A model generated the notes under the pieces. That model was given only the letters and a program-made list of their open reading frames with translations, did not search any database and was not told the origin of the DNA. 52,973 nucleotides of DNA from an uncultured Flavobacteriaceae bacterium (GTDB taxonomy: Bacteria > Bacteroidota > Bacteroidia > Flavobacteriales > Flavobacteriaceae): contig CALIIC010000146.1 of NCBI GenBank assembly GCA_938020445.1, positions 1-52,973 on the forward strand, given 5' to 3'. The first letter of the stretch is position 1. Every line of letters starts with the position of its first letter. The translations under genes and the position numbers were made by a program. This document shows, one piece after another, positions 52,326 through 52,973 of the stretch.

Positions 52326-52350
52326 CATACGACTTTCTTTTTCTTGAGTG

Positions 52351-52377
52351 GGCCATTGGGATATTGTTTCAATGGCC
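52351..52377 (+). terminator. Stem-loop terminator after the GH11-like gene
   Basis: GGCCATTG (52351-52358) and CAATGGCC (52370-52377) form a perfect 8-bp stem with an 11-base loop, 25 bases after the stop, followed by the moderately T-rich TTGCTGTTT. Confidence 0.5.
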
Positions 52378-52462
52378 TTGCTGTTTGGAAGCATTTGAGA
52401 GGATTTGAGTATGGTCAAGATGAATTTGCAGGCCCTGGGCCATGTCGCAGGAATTTTAAACT

Positions 52463-52973
52463 TTATTTCTTATAACTGGCCAACCTTTGAGGCCCTTCCA
52501 ACACCGAACGTACAATTTTTAGCGTACCATCATCCGAGGTTTCGATATGCCATTTGATTAGCGTAATCCGTCCATCTTCGATCTCGATACCTGTAATACT
52601 TCTAGGATGTACACAACTCCCATCGTTGAATAATGGAATATCGCCCGGTTCGGGAAAACGGGGTCGATGTGTATGCCCAACAATGGTAATCATCAAGTTG
52701 TTTTTTAAAATCCATTTTTTAATCCGGCGTTCTACCTTGATCAACTCCTTATAGTTTCGCGCCGGACTGGTAGGATCTGCAATACCCCAAACCTGCAGGG
52801 GTTTCCATAGTACGCGTACTAGAAAACGGCCCCAACGCCAAAACGTATAGTTCCACCAATCTGCTTGGTGGCCATGAGCGAGAAAAAGTTCTTGATTCGT
52901 AATACGGTGTTTTAAAACAATGCCCTCATGGTAGGTAATGCCGTTGAGCAAGTCTTTTTCACAGCCCTCGACC
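52463..52973 (-). CDS. Metallophosphoesterase (UDP-diacylglucosamine hydrolase-like), 5' end outside window
   Basis: The frame is open through the window edge. The TTG at 52951 is internal because seven further codons (VEGCEKD) precede it. The visible part has LFLAHGHQADWWN and IVGHTHRPRF, the last two metal-binding His motifs of calcineurin-like phosphoesterases, and NDGSCVHPRSITGIEIEDG. The N-terminal DxH and GNHD motifs lie outside. LpxH/YbbF-like proteins of this kind process lipid A precursors or related phosphate esters, but the substrate is open. Confidence 0.85.
   Translation of the reverse strand, partial: VEGCEKDLLNGITYHEGIVLKHRITNQELFLAHGHQADWWNYTFWRWGRFLVRVLWKPLQVWGIADPTSPARNYKELIKVERRIKKWILKNNLMITIVGHTHRPRFPEPGDIPLFNDGSCVHPRSITGIEIEDGRITLIKWHIETSDDGTLKIVRSVLEGPQRLASYKK

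Overview
The window looks like a chromosomal segment of a member of the Bacteroidota, most likely a marine Flavobacteriaceae. The evidence is: five proteins with type IX secretion (T9SS) C-terminal sorting domains, a SusC-like TonB-dependent receptor, DUF4271 and DUF4296 proteins, a GntP/RidA/D-TA cluster, promoter motifs of the Bacteroidota TTG...TAnnTTTG type, few Shine-Dalgarno sequences, and moderate-to-low GC. No rRNA, tRNA, CRISPR array, transposase or phage gene was seen. The first and last genes are cut by the window edges.

Region 1 (1-13.9 kb) is mostly core metabolism: a PhzF-like isomerase (partial), an Lrp/AsnC regulator with saccharopine dehydrogenase, pckA, a hemD/DUF4271/glycosyltransferase-39 operon, a polyprenol-phosphate mannosyltransferase/dihydroorotase/DUF4296 operon, an epimerase, tyrS and a LuxE-like acyl-adenylate/transferase. 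Region 2 (14-23.6 kb) holds two minimal T9SS cargo proteins, a lipoprotein made of two tandem ~300-residue beta-helix repeats and its TonB-dependent receptor. These are divergent from a PhoB/PhoR-like two-component pair, and the intergenic region carries four TGTTA-type words in strict 11-bp phase, resembling a Pho box. trmB, a LysE exporter and an alkyltransferase-like protein follow.

Region 3 (23.8-29 kb) is an Fe-S/redox block (Mrp, NifU-like, flavin reductase, [2Fe-2S] ferredoxin). It is interrupted between reductase and ferredoxin by a four-helix-bundle (S23/IVP) gene with an in-frame amber codon and degenerate inverted repeats on its flanks. An ABC exporter follows. Region 4 (29-39.3 kb) is an operon of three large secreted proteins, two of which closely resemble vertebrate CEMIP/TMEM2 (G8-domain) hyaluronan-degrading proteins and carry T9SS signals. 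It is divergent from a periplasmic S45-type acylase.

Region 5 (39.3-44.3 kb) is a compact operon for uptake and breakdown of a D-amino acid (GntP permease, RidA, fold-III D-serine dehydratase/D-threonine aldolase-like enzyme, M19 dipeptidase). Region 6 (44.5-53 kb) is accessory: a ~1020-residue orphan protein with a C-terminal membrane hairpin, a gene-free stretch with a possible gene remnant, aquaporin Z, a DUF2809 protein, a PIG-L deacetylase lipoprotein, a coiled-coil lipoprotein, a GH11 xylanase-like lipoprotein and a partial metallophosphoesterase. The best candidates for something new are the CEMIP-like T9SS operon, the orphan protein, the Pho-box-like control of the receptor/lipoprotein unit, and the four-helix-bundle insertion.
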